A DNA stretch of 64,000 nt. It comes from Glandiceps talaboti. Its lineage: Eukaryota > Hemichordata > Enteropneusta > Spengelidae. A program made the position numbers and the translations under genes. This document shows, in pieces, positions 48,305 to 60,004 of the stretch; within the stretch, counting starts at the first letter, position 1, and every line of letters begins with the position of its first letter. The notes under the pieces are model-generated. The model saw nothing but the letters and a program-made list of their open reading frames with translations, was not told where the DNA came from and did no database searches. Location: contig NC_135565.1 in NCBI RefSeq assembly GCF_964340395.1, positions 245,001 to 309,000 of the forward strand, given 5' to 3'.

Positions 48305-49205
48305 AAAAGTAAACCACTGCTAGAACAATAGGGTGAAAAGTGAACCACTGCTAGAACAATAGGGTGAAAAGTGAACCACTGCTAGAACAATAGGGTGAAA
48401 AGTGAACCACTGCTAGAACAATGGAGGTGAAAAGTGAACCACTGCTAGAACAATGGAGGTGAAAAGTGAACCACTGCTAGAACAATGGAGGTGAAAAGTG
48501 AACCACTGCTAGAACAATAGGGTGAAAAGTGAACCACTGCTAGAACAATGGAGGTGAAAAGTGAACCACTACTAGAACAATAGAGGTGAAAAGTGAACCA
48601 CTGCTAGAACAATAGGTTGAAAAGTGAACCACTGCTGGAACAATAGGGTGAAAAGTGAACCACTGCTAGAACAATAGGGTGAAAAGTGAACCACTGCTAG
48701 AACAATAAGGTGAAAGTGAACCACTGCTAGAACTATAGGGTGAAAGTGAACCACTGCTAGAACAATAGGGTGAAAGGTGAACCACTGCTAGAACAATGGA
48801 GGTGAAAAGTGAACCACTGCTAGAACAATGGAGGTGAAAAGTGAACCACTGCTAGAACAATAGGGTGAAAAGTGAACCACTGCTAGAACAATGGGGAGAA
48901 AAGTGAACCACTGCTAGAACAATAGGGTGAAAAGTGAACCACTGCTAGAACAATAGGGTGAAAAGTGAACCACTGCTAGAACAATGGAGGTGAAAAGTGA
49001 ACCACTACTAGAAAAATGGAGGTGAAAAGTGAACCACTGCTAGAACAATAGGGTGAAAAGTGAACCACTGCTAGAACAATGGAGGTGAAAAGTGAACCAC
49101 TTCTAGAGGGGAAAAGAGAAACACTGCTAGAACAATGGAGGTGAAAAGTGAACCACTGCTAGAACAATGGAGGTGAAAAGTGAACCACTGCTAGAACAAT
49201 GGTGC
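48305..49205. repeat. 31/32-bp minisatellite, about 29 copies
   Basis: Unit: GTGAACCACTGCTAGAACAA followed by TAGGGTGAAAA (31) or TGGAGGTGAAAA (32). A shortened and mutated unit is at 49100-49120. It lies in the intron between exons a and b, 60 bases from the next array. Confidence 0.95.
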
Positions 49206-49261
49206 AAAAATAGTTCATGTTTCTTGGCAATTATATGAAAATCACATTATGTACAATAATG

Positions 49262-52200
49262 GGGCAGTGTTTACTATAAGTCTGTGTTAATACTGCAATG
49301 TTTAATATAAGTCTGTGTTATGACTGCAATGTTTACTATAAGTCAGTGTTATGACTGCAGTGTTTACTATAAGTCTGTGTTATGACTGCAGTGTTTACTA
49401 TAAGTCTGTGTTATGACTGCAATGTTTACTATAAGTCAGTGTTATGACTGCAGTGTTTACTATAAGTCTGTGTTATGACTGCAGTGTTTACTATAAGTCT
49501 GTGTTATGACTGCAATGTTTACTATAAGTCTGTGTTATGACTGCAATGTTTACTATAAGTCTGTGTTATGACTGCAGTGTTTACTATAAGTCTGTGTTAT
49601 GACTGCAGTGTTTACTATAAGTCTGTGTTATGACTGCAGTGTTTACTATAAGTCTGTGTTATGACTGCAATGTTAAATATAAGTCTGTGTTGTGACTGCA
49701 ATGTTTACTATAAGTCTGTGTTGTGACTGCAATGTTTAATATAAGTCTGTGTTATGACTGCAATGTTTAATATAAGTCTGTGTTATGACTGCAATGTTTA
49801 CTATAAGTCTGTGTTGTGACTGCAATGTTTAATATAAGTCTGTGTTATGACTGCAGTGTTTACTATAAGTCTGTGTTATGACTGCAATGTTTACTATAAG
49901 TCAGTGTTATGACTGCAGTGTTTACTATAAGTCTGTGTTATGACTGCAATGTTTACTATAAGTCTGTGTTATGACTGCAATGTTTACTATAAGTCTGTGT
50001 TATGACTGCAATGTTTACTATAAGTCTGTGTTATGACTGCAGTGTTTACTATAAGTCTGTGTTATGACTGCAGTGTTTACTATAAGTCTGTGTTATGACT
50101 GCAGTGTTTACTATAAGTCTGTGTTGTGACTGCAATGTTTACTATAAGTCTGTGTTGTGACTGCAGTGTTTACTATAAGTCTGCGCTGTGACTGCAGTGT
50201 TTACTATAAGTCTGTGTTATGACTGCAGTGTTTACTATAAGTCTGTGTTGTGACTGCAATGTTTACTGTAAGTCTGTGTTGTGACTGCAGTGTTTACTAT
50301 AAGTCTGTGTTATGACTGCAGCGTTTACTATAAGTCTGTGTTGTGACTGCAGTGTTTACTATAAGTCTGTGTTGTGACTGCAATGTTTACTATAAGTCTG
50401 TGTTGTGACTGCAATGTTTACTATAAGTCTGTGTTGTGACTGCAGTGTTTACTATAAGTCTGTGTTATGACTGCAATGTTTAATATAAGTCTGTGTTGTG
50501 ACTGCAATGTTTACTATAAGTCTGTGTTGTGACTGCAGTGTTTACTATAAGTCTGTGTTATGACTGCAGTGTTTACTATAAGTCTGTGTTATGACTGCAA
50601 TGTTTACTATAAGTCTGTGTTGTGACTGCAGTGTTTACTATAAGTCTGTGTTATGACTGCAGTGTTTACTATAAGTCTGTGTTATGACTGCAATGTTTAC
50701 TATAAGTATGTGTTATGACTGCAATGTTTACTATAAGTCTGTGTTATGACTGCAATGTTTACTATAAGTCTGTGTTATGACTGCAATGTTTACTATAAGT
50801 CTGTGTTGTGACTGCAATGTTTACTATAAGTATGTGTTATGACTGCAATGTTTACTATAAGTCTGTGTTGTGACTGCAATGTTTACTATAAGTCTGTGTT
50901 GTGACTGCAGTGTTTACTATAAGTCTGTGTTGTGACTGCAGTGTTTACTATAAGTCTGTGTTGTGACTGCAGTGTTTACTATAAGTCTGTGTTATGACTG
51001 CAATGTTTAATATAAGTCTGTGTTGTGACTGCAATGTTTACTATAAGTCTGTGTTGTGACTGCAGTGTTTACTATAAGTCTGTGTTATGACTGCAGTGTT
51101 TACTATAAGTCTGTGTTATGACTGCAATGTTTACTATAAGTCTGTGTTGTGACTGCAGTGTTTACTATAAGTCTGTGTTATGACTGCAGTGTTTACTATA
51201 AGTCTGTGTTATGACTGCAATGTTTACTATAAGTATGTGTTATGACTGCAATGTTTACTATAAGTCTGTGTTATGACTGCAATGTTTACTATAAGTCTGT
51301 GTTATGACTGCAATGTTTACTATAAGTCTGTGTTGTGACTGCAATGTTTACTATAAGTATGTGTTATGACTGCAATGTTTACTATAAGTCTGTGTTGTGA
51401 CTGCAATGTTTACTATAAGTCTGTGTTGTGACTGCAGTGTTTACTATAAGTCTGTGTTGTGACTGCAGTGTTTACTATAAGTCTGTGTTGTGACTGCAGT
51501 GTTTACTATAAGTCTGTGTTATGACTGCAGTGTTTACTATAAGTCTGTGTTATGACTGCAGTGTTTAATATAAGTCTGTGTTATAACTGCAATGTTTACT
51601 ATAAGTCTGTGTTGTGACTGCAGTGTTTACTATAAGTCTGTGTTGTGACTGCAGTGTTTACTATAAGTCTGTGTTGTGACTGCAGTGTTTACTATAAGTC
51701 TGTGTTGTGACTGCAATGTTTACTATAAGTCTGTGTTGTGACTGCAATGTTTACTATAAGTCTGTGTTGTGACTGCAGTGTTTACTATAAGTCTGTGTTA
51801 TGACTGCAATGTTTAATATAAGTCTGTGTTGTGACTGCAATGTTTACTATAAGTCTGTGTTGTGACTGCAGTGTTTACTATAAGTCTGTGTTATGACTGC
51901 AGTGTTTACTATAAGTCTGTGTTATGACTGCAATGTTTACTATAAGTATGTGTTATGACTGCAATGTTTACTATAAGTCTGTGTTATGACTGCAATGTTT
52001 ACTATAAGTCTGTGTTATGACTGCAATGTTTACTATAAGTCTGTGTTGTGACTGCAATGTTTACTATAAGTCTGTGTTGTGACTGCAGTGTTTACTATAA
52101 GTCTGTGTTGTGACTGCAGTGTTTACTATAAGTCTGTGTTGTGACTGCAGTGTTTACTATAAGTCTGTGTTATGACTGCAGTGTTTACTATAAGTCTGTG

Positions 52201-55200
52201 TTATGACTGCAGTGTTTAATATAAGTCTGTGTTATGACTGCAATGTTTACTATAAGTCTGTGTTGTGACTGCAGTGTTTACTATAAGTCTGTGTTGTGAC
52301 TGCAGTGTTTACTATAAGTCTGTGTTGTGACTGCAGTGTTTACTATAAGTCTGTGTTGTGACTGCAGTGTTTACTATAAGTCTGTGTTGTGACTGGTGTT
52401 TAATATAAGTCTGTGTTATGACTGCAATGTTTACTATAAGTCTGTGTTATGACTGCAGTGTTTACTATAAGTCTGTGTTGTGACTGCAATGTTTACTATA
52501 AGTCTGTGTTGTGACTGCAATGTTTAATATAAGTCTGTGTTGTGACTGCAGTGTTTACTATAAGTCTGTGTTATGACTGCAATGTTTACTATAAGTCTGT
52601 GTTATGACTGCAATCTTTACTATAAGTCTGTGTTGTGACTGCAGTGTTTACTATAAGTCAGTGTTATGACTGCAATGTTTAATATAAGTCTGTGTTATGA
52701 CTGCAATGTTTAATATAAGTCTGTGTTGTGACTGCAATGTTTACTATAAGTCTGTGTTATGACTGCAATGTTTAATATAAGTCTGTGTTGTGACTGCAAT
52801 GTTTAATATAAGTCTGTGTTGTGACTGCAGTGTTTACTATAAGTCTGTGTTGTGACTGCAATGTTTACTATAAGTCTGTGTTATGACTGCAGTGTTTACT
52901 ATAAGTCTGTGTTATGACTGCAGTGTTTACTATAAGTCTGTGTTATGACTGCAATGTTTAATATAAGTCTGTGTTATGACTGCAATGTTTAATATAAGTC
53001 TGTGTTGTGACTGCAGTGTTTACTATAAGTCTGTGTTGTGACTGCAATGTTTACTATAAGTCTGTGTTGTGACTGCAATGTTTACTATAAGTCTGCGTTG
53101 TGACTGCAGTGTTTACTATAAGTCTGTGTTATGACTGCAATGTTTAATATAAGTCTGCGTTGTGACTGCAAAGTTTACTATAAGTCTGTGTTATGACTGC
53201 AGTGTTTAATATAAGTCTGTGTTATGACTGCAATGTTTACTATAAGTCTGCGTTATGACTGCAGTGTTTACTATAAGTCTGTGTTATGACTGCAGTGTTT
53301 ACTATAAGTCTGTGTTATGACTGCAATGTTTACTATAAGTCTGTGTTGTGACTGCAATGTTTACTATAAGTCTGCGTTATGACTGCAATGTTTAAAATAA
53401 GTCTGTGTTATGACTGCAGTGTTTACTATAAGTCTGTGTTATGACTGCAGTGTTTACTATAAGTCTGTGTTGTGACTGCAGTGTTTACTATAAGTCTGTG
53501 TTATGACTGCAATGTTTACTATAAGTCTGCGTTATGACTGCAGTGTTTGCTTTAAGTCTGCGTTATGACTGCAATGTTTAATATAAGTCTGTGTTATGAC
53601 TGCAGTGTTTACTATAAGTCTGTGTTATGACTGCAATGTTTACTATAAGTCTGCGTTATGACTGCAGTGTTTGCTATAAGTCTGCGTTATGACTGCAATG
53701 TTTAATATAAGTCTGCGTTATGACTGCAGTGTTTACTATAAGTCTGTGTTATGACTGTAATGTTTACTATAAGTCTGTGTTGTGACTGCAGTGTTTACTA
53801 TAAGTCTGAGTTATGACTGCAATGTTTAATATAAGTCTGTGTTATGACTGCAGTGTTTACTATAAGTCTGTGTTGTGACTGCAATGTTTACTATAAGTCT
53901 GTGTTATGACTGCAGTGTTTACTATAAGTCTGTGTTATGACTGCAGTGTTTACTATAAGTCTGTGTTGTGACTGCAATGTTTACTATAAGTCTGTGTTAT
54001 GACTGCAATGTTTACTATAAGTCTGTGTTATGACTGCAATGTTTAATATAAGTCTGTGTTATGACTGCAGTGTTTACTATAAGTCTGTGTTATGACTGCA
54101 GTGTTTACTATAAGTCTGCGTTATGACTGCAATGTTTACTATAAGTCTGTGTTGTGACTGCAATGTTTACTATAAGTCTGTGTTGTGACTGCAATGTTTA
54201 CTATAAGTCTGTGTTGTGACTGCAATGTTTACTATAAGTCTGTGTTGTGACTGCAATGTTTACTATAAGTCTGTCTTGTGACTGCAATGTTTACTATAAG
54301 TGTGTGTTATGACTGCAGTGTTTACTATAAGTCTGTGTTATGACTGCAATGTTTACTATAAGTCTGTGTTGTGACTGCAATGTTTACTATAAGTCTGTGT
54401 TATGACTGCAGTGTTTACTATAAGTCTGTGTTGTGACTGCAATGTTTACTATAAGTCTGTGTTATGACTGCAGTGTTTACTATAAGTCTGTGTTATGACT
54501 GCAGTGTTTACTATAAGTCTGTGTTGTGACTGCAGTGTTTACTATAAGTCTGTGTTATGACTGCAGTGTTTACTATAAGTCTGTGTTATGACTGCAGTGT
54601 TTACTATAAGTCTGTGTTATGACTGCAATGTTTACTATAAGTCTGTGTTATGACTGCAGTGTTTACTATAAGTCTGTGTTATGACTGCAATGTTTAATAT
54701 AAGTCTGTGTTATGACTGCAATGTTTACTATAAGTCTGTGTTGTGACTGCAGTGTTTATTATAAGTCTGTGTTATGACTGCAGTGTTTACTATAAGTCTG
54801 TGTTGTGACTGCAATGTTTACTATAAGTCTGTGTTATGACTGCAGTGTTTACTATAAGTCTGTGTTGTGACTGCAGTGTTTACTATAAGTCTGCGTTGTG
54901 ACTGCAGTGTTTACTATAAGTCTGTGTTATGACTGCAGTGTTTACTATAAGTCTGTGTTGTGACTGCAATGTTTACTATAAGTCTGTGTTGTGACTGCAA
55001 TGTTTACTATAAGTCTGTGTTGTGACTGCAATGTTTACTATAAGTCTGTGTTGTGACTGCAATGTTTACTATAAGTCTGTGTTGTGACTGCAATGTTTAC
55101 TATAAGTCTGTGTTGTGACTGCAATGTTTACTATAAGTCTGTGTTGTGACTGCAATGTTTACTATAAGTCTGTGTTGTGACTGCAATGTTTACTATAAGT

Positions 55201-55723
55201 CTGTGTTATGACTGCAGTGTTTACTATAAGTCTGAGTTATGACTGCAATGTTTACTATAAGTCTGTGTTGTGACTGCAGTGTTTACTATAAGTCTGTGTT
55301 GTGACTGCAATGTTTACTATAAGTCTGTGTTGTGACTGCAATGTTTACTATAAGTCTGTGTTGTGACTGCAATGTTTACTATAAGTCTGTGTTGTGACTG
55401 CAATGTTTACTATAAGTCTGTGTTGTGACTGCAATGTTTACTATAAGTCTGTGTTATGACTGCAGTGTTTACTATAAGTCTGTGTTATGACTGCAATGTT
55501 TACTATAAGTCTGTGTTATGACTGCAGTGTTTACTATAAGTCTGTGTTGTGACTGCAATGTTTACTATAAGTCTGTGTTGTGACTGCAGTGTTTACTATA
55601 AGTCTGTGTTATGACTGCAATGTTTACTATAAGTCTGTGTTATGACTGCAGTGTTTACTATAAGTCTGTGTTGTGACTGCAATGTTTACTATAAGTCTGT
55701 GTTGTGACTGCAATGTTTACTAT
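49262..55723. repeat. 31-bp minisatellite, about 208 copies
   Basis: Unit: TGACTGCAATGTTTACTATA followed by AGTCTGTGTTA. Period 31. Main alternates: GCAATG/GCAGTG (the second makes a PstI site CTGCAG), TTATGA/TTGTGA, TTACTA/TTAATA. Rare variants (AAGTATGTG at 50706, 50829, 51232, 51355, 51948) recur at about 527 bases, i.e. 17 units, so blocks were duplicated. Most units carry TGTTTAC, a forkhead-type core. Largest array in the window. Confidence 0.98.
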
Positions 55724-56363
55724 ATCTTAAAGGGTACATGCAAAGGGTGATATTTTTTTTCGTTATTACGTTTATTTTGCCATAAAAATAAAGTAAACTG
55801 GGTTTTGTGATATTATTAAATAGCTCTCATACGAGAAATTGCATGACAAATGAGCCACTCTAGGCGCAGCCACAGAACACATCAGAAAGTACTTCTCATT
55901 TGCATATTGATGGGACAGATTTTGGACATCGTGACATCAGTTCAGGAACACAATCGTCTTTTTCAGTGTATCTTTACATGCAAAGCCATTCTGGCCAGCT
56001 GAGTTACAAACATTCATTCATTAATTATGCAAATTAGCTCTTAATTAACCTGACACAAGTTAACGTCTTTTAGTGCTTTTATATCTTTGTATGATCCCTA
56101 GATGTAGCATGTTTCGTTGAATTTGGTGCAGCCGTTATGCATAATATAGCCCCATTTTTATAAATCATTAATTATGCAAATTATCATTAATTATACAAGT
56201 CACTTCCACCAAAAACTAACTAGTGCTAAGTTATAGCCTGACAATGCCACATAGTAAATTGCAGAACATTTGCTTCAGTACCTTTTGAGATATCAGTGGA
56301 ATAAAATTTCTGCACTGACACACAGACAGACATTGACACGACATTACCTCCCATACGGGAACT
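55724..56363. other. Unique AT-rich intronic sequence
   Basis: No gene recognised. Contains two copies of ATTAATTATGCAAATTA (near 56022 and 56167), also present near 60014 and 61468. Confidence 0.5.
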
Positions 56364-57805
56364 AAAAAATACCGCCAATGGCGTTGTAGCACAACTGTAC
56401 AGTTTTAAATGTTTATCCATATGCTAGTCCATGCTAACAATAGGTGTTCATTTGCTGAATAACTATCCAGTTGCCTATCCAACCATGTTGCTATCTTTAC
56501 GATAAATGCTATCATTTGGCTGTTGCTATGGGCGTGGTCATGTTGTTAGATATATTTGCATACATTTATGTATGTTTTTGTTCACTTGTGTATGAATTCC
56601 TGATATTGTCTTTGCAATACACGTGATCATTTGGCTGTTGCTATGGGCATGGTCTTGTTGCTAGGCAAATTTAAATACATTTTTTGAATGTTTATTCAAT
56701 TGTCTATTAAACCCCATTGTTATCTTTGTGAAATACACCACCGTTTGGCTGTTGCTATGGGCGTGGTCATGGTTACTAGGGTATTTGCATACATTTTTTG
56801 AATGTTTATTCATTTGTCTATTAAACCCCACTGTTATCTTTGTGAAATACACCACCGTTTGGCTGTTGCCATGGGCGTGGTCATGGTTACTAGGGTATTT
56901 GTATACATTTTTTGAATGTTTATTCATTTGTCTTTCTATTCCTGTTGTTATCTTTGCAAAATACGTGATTATTTGGCTGTTGCTATGGGTGTGGTCTTGT
57001 TGCTATGCAAATTTACATACATTTTTTGAATGTTTATTCAATTGTCTATTAAACCCTGTTGTTATCTTTGTGAAATACACCACTGTTTGGCTGTTGCTAT
57101 GGGCGTGGTCATGGTTGCTAGGGTATTTGCACACATTTTTTGAATGTTTACTCACTTGCCTACCAGATGATGTTATTTGACCAAAATATACTGCCATTTG
57201 GTTGTTGCTAAAGGGCGTGGTCATGGTCGCTAGGGCCAATTTTGTCAAAATATTTTGAAGAAAATCTGCAGAATAACAGTTTCAGAAACATCTCGCCATG
57301 TTTCAGACTCATTGACCAAGTACTTTTTGAGATATAAGTTTTTGACCAAAAATGAACATTCTTACACCTAATTTGCATATCACTCATGGAATCATTGTAT
57401 GCTTAATATATCTTCGTCCATACATCCCTAGATGCATCCCCATCAAATTTCAGCCCAATCTGCTCAGTAGTTTTGGAATTATAGATTTTTAACCAAAAAG
57501 ACACATTTTTAGCCCTAATTTGCATATCACTGATGGAATCATCATGTCATGAACAAATCTTACTTTACACCCCCTAAAGAATCTTCCCACAAAATTTTGC
57601 ACCAATCTGCCCAGTAGTTTCTGAGTTTAAGTTTTTTGACCAAAAATCACATTTTTTGACCCAAATCACACACCTGTGATGCGATCATTTTGATTTGAAC
57701 AATTTCCCAACTAGACACCCAAGGTAATGGACCCACCAAATATCATGGCAATCGGTTCAGCAGTTTTTGACTTTAAGTTGTTTACACACATACACACACA
57801 CACAC

Positions 57806-57851
<46 letters not shown>

Positions 57852-57900
57852 GCCGGGCGATCCCTATAGCACTACTGAACCTCAGTTCAGTTGTGCTAAA
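56364..57900 (+). mobile_element. TAGCACAACTG-family element, best complete copy
   Basis: Left AATACCGCCAATGGCGTTGT then TAGCACAACTGTACAG, right GAACCTCAGTTCAGTTGTGC then TA. About six tandem units of about 110 bp, a segment of three related units with TTTTTGACCAAAAATCACAT, then CA and CAGA tracts (57785-57850). About 1.5 kb and no coding sequence; the plus and minus open frames at 56661-57248 come from the tandem units. Confidence 0.78.
57785..57850. repeat. (CA)n and (CAGA)n microsatellites
   Basis: CACA run followed by about ten CAGA units, at the 3' part of the family copy, as at 28167-28211. Confidence 0.96.
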
Positions 57901-57954
57901 AAACATCACCGTTTATCGATTCACTAAGCTTATATAGTCAGCTCAGGGGCAAAA

Positions 57955-58660
57955 TCAAAATCACAAGTCTTCATGGAAGACATAGTCCCCCAAAAAATAT
58001 TTCTGGTAGTGAGTACAACAAGTTCTTTAGTTTGTACATTATGTCGCAGGCTTTCAGTTAAAAAAGGACAACTTCTATGGCATGGCTTTTAAGGCAATCA
58101 AAAAGATACACTGACAACACCTGCAAGGGTTGTTCATCTATTATGTGTAGATCCTTGACAATTTCAGGCACATTAGCATCAATATTTATATCATCTTAAA
58201 GATTTCAAAATAGACAGACGTAGCTATTTGACCCTGAAGATGAAGGTCACTGTCAAAAGTCAGTGTGTCATTAGAAAGCTCATCATTGATAACCATGACG
58301 AAAACACTTGAATAGTGTCTCTATCTGTTAAGCGTCAAGAGTTATCGGCCAGTGTGAATATTTATGACAAATATGGCCGCCATTTTGCTGTTATCTTGAA
58401 GGTTGTGAAACGAAGTGATGTGTATATGCAGACTATAGCATCTGACATTTGTACACGGTTTGGTCCATGCATATCAGAGATATACATACACACTTTGACA
58501 ATAATATGGCTATTTGACCTTGAAGATGGAGGTCAAGGTCAAAAGTCAATGTGCCATGAAAAAGCTCATGATTGATAATATGGGTGAAGACACTTGAATG
58601 AGGTCTTTATCTGTTAAACTTCAAGAGTTATTGGGCAAAGTGTGATTATTTGCATTATAT
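57955..58660 (+). repeat. Dispersed repeat X, uninterrupted copy (empty site)
   Basis: Matches 19655-19757 and 25806-26240 joined together. At 58081-58100 it shows the sequence before the 6-kb element inserted (GGCTTTTAAGGCAATC). Internally about 300 bases are repeated (58207 and 58508), with TATTTGACC-TGAAGATG in both. AGGTCAAGGTCA at 58530-58541. Confidence 0.75.
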
Positions 58661-58744
58661 GTGATTTTTTTGCTTTAGGCGTGGTCTTGTTGCTTGGCAA
58701 ATTTACATACATTTTTTGAATTCTCTATTAATCACCATTTGGGT

Positions 58745-58990
58745 TGTTGGTGGCCGAGTGGTTAAACCACTTGCCTCTTACCATTGTGGTCAGGGTTCGA
58801 AACCCCATTCAGGGTTCGATTAAATTTACCACACTGTAAGTAAGAAGAGTGTCGTTTAGTTTGACTCTACCGAACAATGCAGGTTTTCCCCGGGTACTCC
58901 AGTTTCCTCCTGCATTAACACTGAACCCATGAGGGACAAGTGTTTAGAACTATCCAGTATAAATAAAGATTATTATTACTATTATTATCA
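58745..58990 (+). mobile_element. tRNA-derived SINE
   Basis: A box TGGCCGAGTGG (58751-58761) and B box GGTTCGAAACC (58794-58804) with 32 bases between them, as in tRNA promoters of the Leu/Ser kind. The body contains GGTTTTCCCCGGGTACTCC and the element ends in AATAAAGATTATTATTACTA, an ATT-type tail. About 245 bp, a usual SINE size. No acceptor stem is preserved, so it is not a tRNA gene. Name within a SINE superfamily not assigned. Confidence 0.82.
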
Positions 58991-59089
58991 TTTGAATAGT
59001 TATATTTTAGTATAAATAGTTGTGGTCAATGTGTGGTACTTTTCACTCATAGAACATTCTCTTGCCTTCATGAGATGATGCTGTAAAAT

Positions 59090-60000
59090 ACCTTCCATGT
59101 ATCAATCGCACACTCCGAACCCATTGATCAATCGCACACTCCGAATCCATGTAATTGAATATTGAAACTTGCATCTTTGATGATACATTCGAATATCACC
59201 CATGAACTTGTTCTCATTAGAACATGTACTTCATCAGCACATTACAAGCATGTCGTCATGGCCTGGGTGATCTCCTTATAAGGATGTGTCAAGAACCAAT
59301 CATCTAAAGGGCATATAAGTGTGATGTCATGCCACAGTGCATTCTGGGTAATGAGGCTTTACCCGTGCGGGGGCACTCAATAGAATATGGCCATGATGGA
59401 ATAGAAACAAAGAATTTAAGAAAATACCATCCTTCCAGAGCAGCCCCTAGGGGGCGCTCTGGAACTAATAACAGGACTTTGTATTTTTGTATTGCTATGC
59501 AGTTATCAATGTAAATTGTAGGTGACAATAATGTTGGTTGTAACACATTACGTTGTGTTACTTTTGTGAATCCCATGTGATACACTATACTCCTCACTGA
59601 ATGAAAGCACAAAACTGCAATATTTTTGTTAATCTTGTATTGAACTTTGACTAGTCTGTCTCAAAGATCAAAGATCCTTTACATGTAAACAAATACCATC
59701 TCATGTTGTCAACCGACAATACTTAGGTGACACACGATAAAATGTCGCTGAAATGAAGAAATGGTACATTCCAATTCCCCTATTACCGAATTCTAATCGA
59801 AACGAAAATTATCTAATATTTTCGTACCCATCAACATACAGAGACCTGATGAGAATGACTTCACGAGAAGACAACACATCACAATGTAATTACATGTAAC
59901 ATCATGAAGTCTTGGAAAGGTCCATTTTTACGTGTACATGTACTCCAAGATCTATGAATTTCAAAGTCTTGGAAAGGTCCATTTTTACGTGTACATGTAC
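59090..60000. repeat. Decayed copy of parts of the 6-kb element family
   Basis: 59100-59250 resembles 25320-25490 (CACACTCCGAA, CATGAACTTGTTCTCAT, TTCATCAGCACATTAC) and 59690-59960 resembles 21480-21720 (TTTTCGTACCCATC, CATGTACTCC-AGATCTA). Order suggests rearrangement. A short CTCF-like island lies between at 59433-59464. Confidence 0.5.
59444..59457 (+). promoter_or_regulatory. CTCF-like motif within a short palindrome
   Basis: CCCCTAGGGGGCGC fits CCASYAGRKGGCRS at 13 of 14 positions (C for A at position 3). It lies inside inverted 9-base arms TTCCAGAGC (59433-59441) and GCTCTGGAA (59456-59464). Opposite orientation to the site at 17452. Confidence 0.4.
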
Positions 60001-60004
60001 ATAT

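Noticed and set aside
29025-55723. CRISPR-like interpretation of the 31-bp and 49-bp arrays
   Set aside because: There are no unique spacers; the whole unit repeats. The genome is eukaryotic, with split genes.
56661-57248. Frames with repeated NKHSKNVCKYPSNHDHAHSNSQ and the plus-strand counterpart
   Set aside because: They follow the about 110-bp units of a non-coding repeat family and also appear, broken, in the other copies at 18255 and 27370.
58745-58830. A true tRNA-Leu or tRNA-Ser gene
   Set aside because: Both promoter boxes are good, but no acceptor stem flanks them and the sequence continues into a SINE body with an ATT tail.
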